This document shows, in pieces, positions 5,127-5,181 of a DNA stretch of 5,181 nt. Each line of letters begins with the position of its first letter. The stretch's first letter is position 1. The notes under the pieces are model-generated. The model saw only the letters and a program-made list of their open reading frames with translations. It was not told the origin of the DNA and did not search any database. Source of the stretch: an uncultured Azospirillum sp. Lineage in GTDB: Bacteria > Pseudomonadota > Alphaproteobacteria > RF32 > CAG-239. The DNA lies in assembly GCA_902489675.1 (NCBI GenBank), contig CABUAP010000104.1, positions 1-5,181 of the forward strand, in the 5' to 3' direction. Made by a program: the position numbers and the translations under genes.

Positions 5127-5147
5127 TCCCAGCTGAGCTACAGCCCC
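5127..5147 (-). pseudogene. tRNA-Ala 5' fragment (positions 1-21)
   Basis: The first 21 bases of tRNA-Ala (GGGGCTG through the D-loop GGGA) are repeated here, after which the sequence changes to TGGCTAAGCG and enters the hairpin at 5092-5118. The D stem, anticodon arm and T arm are not completed, so no functional tRNA can form from this copy. The leader upstream is also the same as for the intact gene. A possible continuation of the broken copy is at 5010-5026, where 15 of 17 bases match tRNA positions 18-34. Confidence 0.65.
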
Positions 5148-5181
5148 ATAAATACATTTTCAAACTGCAAAATAATTCCTG
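5127..5181. repeat. 55-base direct repeat, copy 2 (runs into the window edge)
   Basis: Exact copy of 4938-4992. Because it runs to the last base of the window, its true length is unknown. The spacer between the copies (4993-5126, 134 bases) holds the palindrome and the hairpin and no supported gene. Confidence 0.95.

Noticed and set aside
4999..5127. Minus-strand open frame of 42 codons beginning MAKRKSSGGGF, extendable to an ATG at 5157
   Set aside because: It starts within the tRNA-fragment repeat, spans the hairpin and palindrome, lacks a convincing ribosome site and has random-looking composition. A real gene is not excluded, but it is not supported.

Overview
The window reads as a piece of a proteobacterial chromosome. 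A gut-type or host-associated alphaproteobacterium is possible, but the sequence does not settle it. The main clues are a YgiW / QseB-like / QseC-like cassette, AGGAG-type ribosome binding sites, sigma70-type promoters, and a small membrane protein resembling the 3-TM holins common in proteobacterial phages and gene transfer agents. Every gene I can support lies on the minus strand, so transcription runs from high to low coordinates.

In transcription order the layout is as follows. (1) Positions 4959-5181 are non-coding. They hold a second copy of the 5' end and leader of a tRNA-Ala gene, a terminator-like hairpin and a strong palindrome. (2) A complete tRNA-Ala(CGC) at 4883-4958 is followed by a strong bidirectional hairpin at 4848-4875. 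(3) A two-domain ABC-F ATPase occupies 3194-4819. Its first ABC signature motif is missing, and the bases there form a perfect 17-bp inverted repeat with a stretch slightly further along the same gene. (4) An intergenic region carries a TATAAT element and a perfect CTTAAG-N5-CTTAAG direct repeat, the PmrA/QseB type of response-regulator box. (5) A compact three-gene operon follows: ygiW (exported OB-fold protein, 2663-3037), an OmpR-family response regulator (1991-2650) and a QseC-like sensor kinase (651-1994). The last two overlap by 4 bases. (6) A strong TTGACA-17-TATGAT promoter precedes a 148-residue membrane protein (123-569) built from two tandem copies of a holin-like module, ending in an intrinsic terminator at 61-100.

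The three-gene operon looks like a self-contained envelope-stress or signal-sensing unit. The kinase would sense a periplasmic cue and phosphorylate the regulator, which probably acts on the CTTAAG box in front of ygiW and so controls its own operon. YgiW would be the periplasmic effector. The ABC-F protein and the tandem holin-like protein appear to be independent units.

The items most worth a second look are the ABC-F signature loss with its template-switch footprint, the duplicated tRNA 5' end with exactly 55 bases of identity running into the window edge, the perfect regulator box, and the internally duplicated holin-like protein without phage neighbours.
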